A DNA stretch of 64,000 bases from NCBI GenBank assembly GCA_037721215.1, contig JBBJNV010000004.1, positions 94,557-158,556 of the forward strand, given 5' to 3'. Under the pieces are notes generated by a model, which was not told the DNA's origin, searched no databases, and saw only the letters and a program-made list of their open reading frames with translations. Below, one piece after another: positions 37,228-45,557 of the stretch. The translations under genes and the position numbers were made by a program. This stretch comes from Gemmatimonadaceae bacterium. GTDB taxonomy: Bacteria; Gemmatimonadota; Gemmatimonadetes; Gemmatimonadales; Gemmatimonadaceae. Every line of letters begins with the position of its first letter. The first letter of the stretch is position 1.

Positions 37228-37373
37228 GCATAATGACGATTCCGGGGCAGAGAGTGCCACACCTGCTCGTACGCATATGCGCTCGGCTGTTCCAGCCACT
37301 TGTCCGGCGCGTGAGCCGGTTAGACACACAAATCCGAGTATATGGGTGAACCCTCACGAACGGAGAAGATCCC

Positions 37374-38798
37374 ATGCGACCCGTACGCCCCGTATCACAA
37401 GACCCCGCACGCATTTCCCGCATTTCCCTGGTGCTCGCGATGACGCTGCTGGCGCTTGGCGCCACAGCCTGTGCTACCGACACGCCGAATCCGACAGCGC
37501 CGGACATCGTAACGAGCGGACTCGTCAATGCAAACGACCACGACGCGATCGTTGTCAGCAACTCTGCCGAGCTCATCGCTGCTCTGGCACCGGAAAATGC
37601 CGGTCGCCGCATCCGCGTCCTCGCGGGCAATTACAGCATCACCCAGCCGCTCACCGTGCCCGACGGGGTTACGCTGGAAGGCGAGGGCATCATGCTCTTC
37701 GACGACGCCGGACTGCCAACCGGCTTTGCAACGGGCACGGGCACGACTCTCACAATGACCGCGAACACGCCGGGAACCGTGCTGACGCTCGGTGATCATG
37801 TCACCGTTCGGCGGATCGCGATCGTGGACATAGCTGGCCGCGCCGGCAATGTAATCGGCGTGTTTTCGCGCGCCCCGGGCGACCGCATTTTTGCGGCGGT
37901 CGAGGAAGTGGAGATCATCAATCCGAACAGCCACACCATATTGCCCTCCGGCGCGACCGGGTGCGGCCTGTACGTGTTGACACTGAATCCGAACCTCGGA
38001 AGCGATCCGCCGCCTCACGCAGGCGCTGCGATCACCACGCGGCTGACCCGGTCAATCATCCGATCCAATCCAACAGGCATAGCCTGCGGCTTGTTCGCCT
38101 TCAACTTCGCGCCGGTTGCCAAGGTGACGGTTCTGGCGGCGGGCAATGTCATCGGCGGCGGGATCATTGCGAGTGGGGGCGTCAGCCGTCCAGACGCCGT
38201 CCAGGGCTCCGTAACCGATATCCGGTCGCGTCACAACCTCTATCGTAACGACAGTCCCAATCTCTGCGCACCGCAGCGGCTCGGCTGGAATGCCCAGGGC
38301 GGTTCGGGCGCGCCGATCCCTGTGCCGATAGGCGAGACGCGGAACAACACGCTTCGCATCTACTCTCTAGCTGATCGCATCGAAGGCTTTACGACTGGTG
38401 TCAGCGCGTTCGGCGGCAGGCGATTCTTCGGACCGGCGACATCAGGCCCGACCACAGGCAATAGCGTCGATCTGAAACTCATTGGCACGACGATCTCAAC
38501 TCCTTCGTGCGGCGGGGCAGCGCCTGTTGCTGACCTGCGGCTTGTCGGAGCCATGTCGACGGGTGCTTTCGCTCCCGGCGACAGCAACACCGTACGCGCG
38601 GTGATCCACAACGTGACTGGCAGCGGCTTGCGGTCGAATGTATACGCGGATGTCCTTGGCCCCACCGGACCTGTGTCGCCCGCGTTGCAAGGAACCGGGA
38701 ACCGGCTCGAGATCACGGGGAGTCTGCAGGCTTTCGTACAAACGAACCGGGCAATCGATCCGGCTCCAGGACCTGCGTTCTTTGCAAATCAGCACTAA
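37374..38798 (+). CDS. Beta-helix-like lipoprotein, paralogue of the kinase outer domain
   Basis: 474 residues with lipobox TAC (ALGATAC, Cys at about 33). From about residue 55 the sequence follows the kinase outer domain block by block: VVSNSAELIAALAPENAGRR, GVTLEGEGIMLFDDAG, PPPHAGAAITTRLTRSIIRS, GGVSRPDAVQGS, LGWNAQGGSGAPIPVP, GFTTGVSAFGGRRFFG and GDSNTVRAVIHNVTGSG. I judge identity at about half by eye; not computed. Sits 146 bp after the kinase and one base before the GTG of the TonB receptor. A surface glycan-binding or glycan-cleaving role fits but no catalytic site is recognised. Confidence 0.85.
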   Translation: MRPVRPVSQDPARISRISLVLAMTLLALGATACATDTPNPTAPDIVTSGLVNANDHDAIVVSNSAELIAALAPENAGRRIRVLAGNYSITQPLTVPDGVTLEGEGIMLFDDAGLPTGFATGTGTTLTMTANTPGTVLTLGDHVTVRRIAIVDIAGRAGNVIGVFSRAPGDRIFAAVEEVEIINPNSHTILPSGATGCGLYVLTLNPNLGSDPPPHAGAAITTRLTRSIIRSNPTGIACGLFAFNFAPVAKVTVLAAGNVIGGGIIASGGVSRPDAVQGSVTDIRSRHNLYRNDSPNLCAPQRLGWNAQGGSGAPIPVPIGETRNNTLRIYSLADRIEGFTTGVSAFGGRRFFGPATSGPTTGNSVDLKLIGTTISTPSCGGAAPVADLRLVGAMSTGAFAPGDSNTVRAVIHNVTGSGLRSNVYADVLGPTGPVSPALQGTGNRLEITGSLQAFVQTNRAIDPAPGPAFFANQH

Positions 38799-38799
38799 A

Positions 38800-41508
38800 G
38801 TGACAACAGCATCGATCCTCGCAAATAAAGCGTGGATTGCTACCGCGGCGCTCGTCCTGGTGACGGGCGTCGCGGAGCAGGTTCCCGCTCAGGCACCGGC
38901 GGTAATTACCGGTACCGTAACGAACACGGTCACCGGTGGTCCTGTGACAAATGCGACCGTGCGCGTCGTCGCGGGCAGGCGATTCTCGGCCACTGGCGGC
39001 GACGGTAGATATCGTCTGGTGGTGGATGCGGGGCAAGCCGAGCTACGCATCACTGCCGTGGGATTCGCGCCTGTCTCTCAGACGGTGTCGTTCGCTTCCG
39101 GCGTATCTCGCGTTTTGGACTTTGCTCTTCAACCCAGCGCTGTGCCCCTGGACGATGTCGTCGCGTTAGGCACGCGCGCGCTGGAGCGAACGGCCGCCGG
39201 ATCTGCGGTCCCAGTCGACGTGATCTCCGCTCAGTTGCTGGAAAACACCGGTCTGAACGAAACATGGCAGCAGCTGCAACGCGTGGTTCCGTCCGTGAAC
39301 GTCCCGCACATCCCGATTGGCGACAACCATATGCGGCCGGTGACGCTGCGTGGACTGGCACCGCATCACGTGCTCGTGCTGGTGAACGGAAAGCGCCGGC
39401 ATCCCGCCTCGGTCCTGCTATCCGGGCCGTCGGTTCCTTCTACAGGGCTGACGGATCTGAACGCCATTCCTTCAAGCGCTATCGAACGAATAGAGGTGCT
39501 GCGCGATGGCGCGGCGGCGCAGTACGGTTCCGATGCGATTGGCGGTGTTGTGAACGTCATACTGAAATCCGGACAGCGCCGCGACTTGCAGACTTCGATT
39601 GGAAGTGTTTACAGCTCCGAAGGGGGCCGTGACTTTCAGGACGGACGGCTGTTCGAGGCCAGCACGACGCTTGGCTTCGTGTCTGGCAGGGGTGGTCATC
39701 TCACGCTGACTGGTGAATTGCGCAATAGAAGCGGGACGAATCGCGCATATCCGGACAGGCGGCAGCAATACTTCACTGGCGATCCACGAAACGCGGAACC
39801 GCCGCGAATCTCCAGCTATCTCGGTAACGGCACAGTAGACGCACTGAGTTTCTTTCTGTTCGGAGTGGCGCCCGTTACGCGTGGAATAGAAGCATACATG
39901 TTCGGAGGAGCGGCGGACCGGCACGCCGTCTCGCCAGACGCGTTCTTCAGACGGCCACTCGATTCCCGGACTGTGCGCGCCATTCAACCGGAAGGGTTTC
40001 TCCCCGAGATCGGCAGCCAGATCAGAGATCTGTCCCTGGCGAGTGGGATGCGCGGGTCACTGCGCGGCTGGCGGTGGGACCTGAGCTCCGCCTGGGGCGG
40101 GAACGCCACTGATTACCGGGTGCAAAACAGCAACAACGCGTCACTAGGGGCTGCGAGCCCGACCGAGTTCTGTGCAGGAAAGGTTGCTGCGCAGCAGTGG
40201 ACGAGCAACCTGGACGTCGTACGCAACCTGAAGATTGGCTCCTTCCCGCTTTCAATGGCCGGCGGGGCGGAATTCCGTGTCGAGACGTATCAGATCAGGG
40301 CAGGTGAGCCAGACTCCTGGCGCGACGGAAGCGCGCGCATTCCCGATGGCCCGCAGGCCGGGCAGCGTGCACCGGTCGGTGCGCAGGGCATGTTCGGTTT
40401 CAGACCTCTCGATGAGGTATCCGCGCGACGCAGCAGCTCAGCATTGTATCTGGAAACGGAAGGGCGTTTCGCTCAGCGTCTGTTACTGCAGTCCGCTGTG
40501 CGCGCCGAACACTACAGTGACTTCGGTTCGACGTCGGACGGGAAAGTTGCCGCGCGCATTCAGCTGCTGCGTGGACTCGCGCTCCGCGGGTCCGTGAGCA
40601 CGGGCTTCCGCGCACCTTCGCTCACGCAGCAACACATCTCCAGCACCCGAACTGTATTCCAGCTGGTGAACGGCGTGAACACCGTACTGGCGGTTCGCAC
40701 ATTCCCTGTAAATTCGCCGGAGGCGCAGCTCATTGGAGCGACACCGCTGCGTCCCGAAACGGCCTTGAACCGGAGCGCGGGTGTCGTGCTCGATTTGCCG
40801 CGGTTCCCCCGGATCACCGCCGACCTTTACCGGGTCACCATAAATGATCGTATCGGTCTGCGAGGCTCAGTAACGGACACTTCGCTCATCCGTCTCTTCG
40901 AGCAGAATGGACTGCGCGGCATCGGTGGCGGCAACTACTTCAGTAATGCAACGGATACGCGAACGCAGGGTGTCGACATCGTAGCAAGCCATGCATTGCT
41001 GTTCAACCGATCGCATGTGCTGCGGCTCTTGGGCGGGTACAACAATACGCGAACTGTGGTTACTGACTTCGCGCCGTTGCCTCCTCAGCTTGCTCGATTT
41101 CGATCCGTGCTTTTGAGCAGGGTCAGTGGAGGACCAGTCGAGAACGGGCAGCCGCGGCAAACCATCGCGCTGACCGTGAACTACAGCGCCAGCCCGCTGA
41201 GCTTCAACCTCCACAATCAGCGCTCGGGACCTACGGCTCAACTGGACCTGAACAACCCGGATGCGGATCAGATAGTGGGTCCGAAATGGATTACGGACGC
41301 TCGTCTTTCCTACCAGCTGCGTCCCCGGCTCCAGGTGGCGCTCAGTGGAGCGAACCTGTTCGACGTCTACCCTGACGAGTGGAACGACTTCAAGGACGGC
41401 CTGAATGCACAGGGCATCTCGATGCAGGGAATCTTCCGCCACCCGGGAGGCCTGTCCGCTTTCGGGATGAACGGGCGCACGCTTTACCTGCGGCTGGCGT
41501 ACCATTAG
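38800..41508 (+). CDS. TonB-dependent outer-membrane receptor
   Basis: 902 residues from GTG 38800, one base after the lipoprotein stop. N-terminal signal (AWIATAALVLVTGVAEQV) then a carboxypeptidase-like regulatory domain (ITGTVTNTVTGGPVTNATVR). Plug domain: VRDIISAQLL-like PVDVISAQLLENTG, LRGLAPHHVLVLVNGKRRHP and IERIEVLRDGAAAQYGSDAI. The remaining about 600 residues form the barrel (many alternating strands, e.g. LTLTGELRNRSG). It takes up a large nutrient, energy coupled by TonB; no TonB gene is here. Linked to the beta-helix lipoprotein by one-base spacing. Confidence 0.9.
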   Translation: MTTASILANKAWIATAALVLVTGVAEQVPAQAPAVITGTVTNTVTGGPVTNATVRVVAGRRFSATGGDGRYRLVVDAGQAELRITAVGFAPVSQTVSFASGVSRVLDFALQPSAVPLDDVVALGTRALERTAAGSAVPVDVISAQLLENTGLNETWQQLQRVVPSVNVPHIPIGDNHMRPVTLRGLAPHHVLVLVNGKRRHPASVLLSGPSVPSTGLTDLNAIPSSAIERIEVLRDGAAAQYGSDAIGGVVNVILKSGQRRDLQTSIGSVYSSEGGRDFQDGRLFEASTTLGFVSGRGGHLTLTGELRNRSGTNRAYPDRRQQYFTGDPRNAEPPRISSYLGNGTVDALSFFLFGVAPVTRGIEAYMFGGAADRHAVSPDAFFRRPLDSRTVRAIQPEGFLPEIGSQIRDLSLASGMRGSLRGWRWDLSSAWGGNATDYRVQNSNNASLGAASPTEFCAGKVAAQQWTSNLDVVRNLKIGSFPLSMAGGAEFRVETYQIRAGEPDSWRDGSARIPDGPQAGQRAPVGAQGMFGFRPLDEVSARRSSSALYLETEGRFAQRLLLQSAVRAEHYSDFGSTSDGKVAARIQLLRGLALRGSVSTGFRAPSLTQQHISSTRTVFQLVNGVNTVLAVRTFPVNSPEAQLIGATPLRPETALNRSAGVVLDLPRFPRITADLYRVTINDRIGLRGSVTDTSLIRLFEQNGLRGIGGGNYFSNATDTRTQGVDIVASHALLFNRSHVLRLLGGYNNTRTVVTDFAPLPPQLARFRSVLLSRVSGGPVENGQPRQTIALTVNYSASPLSFNLHNQRSGPTAQLDLNNPDADQIVGPKWITDARLSYQLRPRLQVALSGANLFDVYPDEWNDFKDGLNAQGISMQGIFRHPGGLSAFGMNGRTLYLRLAYH

Positions 41509-41806
41509 GCGGTGTTGACGCGAGCCAGGAGGCTCGAGTGGACGAGTCGATCGGCGGCCTTTCGGACGTGGAGTTAAGGACGCCACGTCTCCCCACCGAA
41601 CCTGCAAAGAAAGGTCTTCGCCCGGTCGAATGGGTGAATTTGGGGGCTAAGCCCAGTCAGTGGCGCGTTGTGCGTTTCCTGTGACACCGTTGCCCGTTCA
41701 TCCGTAACCCCTATCGACTGGATCAGATTCGGGGGCGTGGGCGCTTCGGCTTTGATCCGAAATCGTTGGGTTGGGCTGCTATGCCACGGCGACAGCAATT
41801 TGCCTC
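41509..41806. other. Gene-free stretch upstream of decayed leader
   Basis: 298 bp downstream of the receptor gene in which I see no gene, hairpin or repeat of note. Confidence 0.5.
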
Positions 41807-42043
41807 ATGCAGGATTATGGCCGGCTCCGCGTTTAGACCAAAGCGCACGCGCGCATACTGAACATTCGCCGCGAAACCCATCGGTTCCCGCGAACCGGCT
41901 ACGCGTCGCTCAAGTCCCAGATGATCCGTGCGGCCGAATCCATCGCATTCAACATCGTCGAGGGCTGCGCAGGCTGCCCCGTAAATCGGCGAACCACGCA
42001 TGATGATGAGCCGATTGGTGCCGATTTTCCGAGTACTGGGTGA
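41807..42043 (+). pseudogene. Four-helix-bundle (S23/IVP-like) protein, amber at conserved Trp, truncated
   Basis: From ATG 41807 the frame reads MQDYGRLRV, then TAG at 41834-41836, then TKAHARILNIRRETHRFPR and TGYASLKSQMIRAAESIAFN, IVEGC. Relatives read FxxLxVWxKAHxLxxxxYxxTxxFP with Trp where the TAG lies. RAAESIAFNIVEGC is the family helix-2 hallmark. The C-terminal helices are missing; the frame runs on to TGA 42041. I call it a pseudogene ending in the leader of the lipoprotein gene. Confidence 0.75.
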
Positions 42044-42125
42044 GCGGATTTCCGAGAATGGCATACAAAGTCCCCGGGAGCAACATGAAGCGCATTGTGT
42101 GGCGGGCAGCAACCGCGGTCGCGCT
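41974..42125 (+). repeat. Duplicated leader, copy 1
   Basis: About 150 bp upstream of and into the lipoprotein gene at 42085 closely matches 44070-44224. Shared parts include CCGATTTTCCGAGTA, GGGTGAGCGGATTTCC and CATTGTGTGGCGGGCAGCAA. Gaps and substitutions occur between them. Confidence 0.85.
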
Positions 42126-43857
42126 GAGATTTGTCGCGATTGTACGAAACACCTACCTCGCGGCCGCCTGCTTTGGCGTCGCTGCAATCCTGACAGTGGG
42201 CTGCAGTGAGGCCTCTGGCCCCGCGGAGACTGCTAAAACCAGAACGATTCGAGTGGACTTTGCGACGACGGGCGTTGCCGCCGACCTCGATCAAGATGGC
42301 TATACCGTCAGCATCGACGGCGGCGAAGGCCGCGCTGCCTCCGGCAACATCCCGGTGCTGTTTCCCAACGTGTCACCGGGCGAGCATCTGGTGCAGCTCG
42401 ATGGCCTGGCGCCAAACTGCTCAGTCGATGGAACCAACCCGCGCGCGGTAAGTGTCACCGGCGGCGACCCTACGGCTCCAATTATTGTGTCGTTCTCTAT
42501 TACCTGTATGCCGCCGACGGGGAGCATCCGCATATCGACCGTTACATCGGGTGCTTATCCGGATTCGGACGGTTATCGCGTGATTGTCCCATACGTCCCA
42601 CCTATCAAACTCCCGGCAAATGGCACGGAAACGATCGCGGGAGTCAGGGTCGGTCAACATGAGGTGTTTATCAGCGATGTGTCCGCCAACTGTACCGTCG
42701 ACCAGCCCAATCCACGGGTCACGGTTGCGAAGGGTCAGACGGCCGACGTGACGTTCACAATCAGGTGCGTTGCAGAGGGGAGTTTGCAGGTAACGACAAC
42801 CACTACCGGGGTCGAGCTCGATTCGAACGGATATGGAATTGAAATTAGGCGTCAGAATCCAAACGTTTCCAGGAGCATGTCATTTCCTGCCAACGGGACC
42901 GTAACAATCGGCCGTCTGCTCCCCGGTGACTACCTGCTCACGCTTTACGATGTAGTGCCGAATTGCGACCCTGTTATGCCGAACCCGCGTGCCGTTACCG
43001 TCGGCGCGGGAAGTCCGACTTCGATTGTCGTAGACGTTCGGTGCTCAGCTCCCGCACAGCTTGCGTTCGTGAAAGTTGTCACCGGCAACAATCGCGAGAT
43101 CTGGCTGATCAACTCCAATGGCACCGGCGAGAGGCAACTAACGTTCGAGCCTTCGTCGGAAGTGGATCCAGCATGGTCGCCGGACGGAAACAGAATTGCT
43201 TTCGCCAGCGACCGTGACGGCAACCGCGAAGTTTACGTGATGAACGCGGACGGCTCGGCCCAGGTCCGACTCACCAGCAGTGCTATGGGGGACTATCATC
43301 CAGCGTGGTCGCCCGACGGCCGGAGGATTGCCTTCGTCAGCGAGCGCAACGGCAATGCCGAGATCTATGTGATGAATGCCGACGGTACGAATCCTCTGCG
43401 TCTCACGAGCGACAGCGCGACCGACGATGACCCTGCGTGGTCGCCCGATGGACGCCGAATCGCGTTCCGAAGTGGCAGGACGGGGGGAGGGGATATCTAT
43501 GTGATGAATGCGGACGGCTCGGAGCAGAGCCGCCTCACCACGAACACGGTTCCGGACGCTCACCCGTCATGGTCGCCAGACGGAACAAGGATCGCATTCT
43601 CTGGCGGCGTATCATCGACTTCGCGCGACATATTCGTAATAAACGCTGACGGTTCCGGGTCAACGCGACTCATGCTGCAATACCTTGAACCCGAAGACCC
43701 GATGTGGTCCCCGGATGGGCGCAAGATCGCGATCACCGAGTACGATTACTACGACGACGTTGCTCGGATTCGAATTGTTACGGTGAACGGTATCGCGCAT
43801 TCCGCGACAATCCCGCCAGTGATCACTAGCGTCTCCCAGCCGGCATGGCGGCCGTGA
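42085..43857 (+). CDS. PD40 beta-propeller lipoprotein with N-terminal carbohydrate-binding-like repeats
   Basis: 590 residues from ATG 42085. Signal ends in lipobox TVGC near residue 41. Three Ig-like repeats follow (IRVDFATTGVAADLDQDGYT, IRISTVTSGAYPDSDGYRV, LQVTTTTTGVELDSNGYGIE), each closing with a Cys near NCSVDGTNPRAV or NCTVDQPNPRVT. Then about six TolB/PD40 blades: PAWSPDGNRIAFASDRDGN, EIYVMNADGTNPLRLT, and so on. Probably a periplasmic propeller sensor or scaffold. A tandem paralogue is at 44184. Confidence 0.85.
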   Translation: MKRIVWRAATAVALRFVAIVRNTYLAAACFGVAAILTVGCSEASGPAETAKTRTIRVDFATTGVAADLDQDGYTVSIDGGEGRAASGNIPVLFPNVSPGEHLVQLDGLAPNCSVDGTNPRAVSVTGGDPTAPIIVSFSITCMPPTGSIRISTVTSGAYPDSDGYRVIVPYVPPIKLPANGTETIAGVRVGQHEVFISDVSANCTVDQPNPRVTVAKGQTADVTFTIRCVAEGSLQVTTTTTGVELDSNGYGIEIRRQNPNVSRSMSFPANGTVTIGRLLPGDYLLTLYDVVPNCDPVMPNPRAVTVGAGSPTSIVVDVRCSAPAQLAFVKVVTGNNREIWLINSNGTGERQLTFEPSSEVDPAWSPDGNRIAFASDRDGNREVYVMNADGSAQVRLTSSAMGDYHPAWSPDGRRIAFVSERNGNAEIYVMNADGTNPLRLTSDSATDDDPAWSPDGRRIAFRSGRTGGGDIYVMNADGSEQSRLTTNTVPDAHPSWSPDGTRIAFSGGVSSTSRDIFVINADGSGSTRLMLQYLEPEDPMWSPDGRKIAITEYDYYDDVARIRIVTVNGIAHSATIPPVITSVSQPAWRP

Positions 43858-43969
43858 AGACGCACGGGAGGCTGGAGCAACTTGGGCAGAAGTAGCGGGC
43901 CTTGCACGAAAAGGCGAGCAAGTAATCGTGCGCGCACGCGGCACAGCGCACGCGCGCAAAGCTATACTC

Positions 43970-44027
43970 TGACTCGCTTCACCACCGGACCGCATTACCA
44001 GCCGGCGTGACGGCCATAAGGTCGACG
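43970..44027 (+). repeat. Leftover 3' end of a lost lipoprotein paralogue
   Basis: 58 bp in the gap between the two paralogues are identical at 56 of 58 positions to the 3' end of the second paralogue (45508-45565), including GACTCGCTTCACCACCGGA and CATTACCAGCCGGCGTG. The equivalent coding end carries a stop (GTGA for GTGG). It lies outside any gene, so it marks a deleted or recombined copy. Confidence 0.85.
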
Positions 44028-44069
44028 TAGATCCGCGATCAGCTGCCTCGCCGGCGTCCGATAGCGCCG

Positions 44070-44224
44070 GCAGCCCCGTAAGTGGCCGAACCGCGCTCGA
44101 TGATGAGCCGGTCCGTGCGGATTTTCCGAGTAATGGGTGAGCGGATTTCCAAGCATGGTTTACGAAGGCGCCTGGAGGGCACCATGAAGAGCATTGTGTG
44201 GCGGGCAGCAACTGCGTTCGCGCT
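44070..44224 (+). repeat. Duplicated leader, copy 2
   Basis: Second copy of the leader at 41974-42125, ending in the start of the lipoprotein gene 44184. Shares CGGATTTTCCGAGTA and GTGAGCGGATTTCC with copy 1. Confidence 0.85.
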
Positions 44225-45557
44225 GGGATTTGTGCCGATCGCTTGCAACGAGGATACAACGCCCTTGAGTTCGACTCAGCCGATAGAGCCCCCCTCGGGG
44301 TTGCTCCATATCACAGTCGAAACGAGTGGCGACGATCCTGATCGTGACGGATACGCGCTTTCCATCAACAGACAATCCCGCGGAAACATCACCTCCACGG
44401 GCACCTTCGCCGCGCGCCTTTTTACCGGCACCTACGAGCTGAGGCTCGAGCGTATCGCCGACAACTGCGCGGTTCAGGGGCAGCACCCGCGCTTCATCAC
44501 GGTCGAGCCGAACGTCACGCTGGACGTCACGTTTTCCGTCGTCTGTGAGGTGATCGGATTCGCGGTCGTGACGAGGACATCCGGAGCGGATTTGCCCCTC
44601 GATGTCAGCTTCGAAATAGATGGAAGGCCGTCAGGGCCTAGCCTCGGGCCGAACGACTCCGTCGCCATCGTTCGTCAGCGTGCTGGCGCCAAGTCCATCT
44701 TCCTCTCCCGCGTGCCCCAAAATTGTCAACTGCTGAGCAGGAACCCTTTGAGCGTGGAGCTGGTCCCGAAATCGATAGCTGTCGCCCGATTCGAGCTGAC
44801 CTGCACGCGTACCGAGAAGCGCATTGCATTCGTCGACTTTGACCGAATCATGACAGCAGATGCAGAGGGGGCGTTCCTGACCGCCCTCCGCGACGGGAAT
44901 GACCCGTCGTGGTCTCCCGATGGAAAGAGGATCGCCTTTGCGGACGGGTTCTGCTTTTGGGGATGCTCCAGCAAGGGCGTGGCGATCCTGGATAGTGAAA
45001 CCCGCGAGGTGACGCCTGTCCCGAACACGAAGAACGCGTTCGGCACGGCGTGGAGCCCTGATGGAAACGCAATTGCGTTCGTGGAGCGGAATAATCTTTT
45101 CACCGTCCAGCCGGACGGATCTGATCTTAAAAAACTGACCGATGGAAGCTTCAAGGAGGCTCGCAACCCCGCATGGTCGCCCGATGGGAAGCTCCTGGTG
45201 TTCGACTGCGAAATCATCCAGGCCAGTTCCCAGCTGTGCGTCGTGAACAGGGACGGCACCGGGCTGAAGCGACTTACCGACAATGTGTCTTTCGACGGTG
45301 ACGCCACATGGAGTCCGGACGGGCTCTGGATCGCTTTCGAGACAAATCGCTACAGCGGCCAGAAAGACATCGCAATCATGAAAGCCGACGGCACGAACGT
45401 GACGAGAGTAGCGACGGGCGCCGATCCCGCATGGATGCCGGACGGCGCGCGGCTTCTCTTCGCGGGTTCAGATGGAATCTTCACTGTACGCACCGACGGA
45501 ACGCAATTGACTCGCTTCACCACCGGATCGCATTACCAGCCGGCGTGGCGGCCATAA
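44184..45557 (+). CDS. PD40 beta-propeller lipoprotein (paralogue)
   Basis: 457 residues from ATG 44184; MKSIVWRAATAFALGFVPIAC gives a lipobox with Cys at 21. The signal is nearly the same as at 42085 (MKRIVWRAATAVALRF). One or two Ig-like repeats (LHITVETSGDDPDRDGYAL, Cys-containing NCAVQGQHPRF) then TolB/PD40 blades such as PSWSPDGKRIAFADG, TAWSPDGNAIAFVE and PAWSPDGKLLVFDCE. Its last 13 bases overlap the next gene. Probably arose by duplication with the 42085 gene. Confidence 0.85.
   Translation: MKSIVWRAATAFALGFVPIACNEDTTPLSSTQPIEPPSGLLHITVETSGDDPDRDGYALSINRQSRGNITSTGTFAARLFTGTYELRLERIADNCAVQGQHPRFITVEPNVTLDVTFSVVCEVIGFAVVTRTSGADLPLDVSFEIDGRPSGPSLGPNDSVAIVRQRAGAKSIFLSRVPQNCQLLSRNPLSVELVPKSIAVARFELTCTRTEKRIAFVDFDRIMTADAEGAFLTALRDGNDPSWSPDGKRIAFADGFCFWGCSSKGVAILDSETREVTPVPNTKNAFGTAWSPDGNAIAFVERNNLFTVQPDGSDLKKLTDGSFKEARNPAWSPDGKLLVFDCEIIQASSQLCVVNRDGTGLKRLTDNVSFDGDATWSPDGLWIAFETNRYSGQKDIAIMKADGTNVTRVATGADPAWMPDGARLLFAGSDGIFTVRTDGTQLTRFTTGSHYQPAWRP

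Noticed and set aside
37300..37330. GTTAGAC at about 37319, an attC end-box match
   Set aside because: No RYYYAAC partner or paired inner boxes upstream within 150 bp, so not counted as attC.
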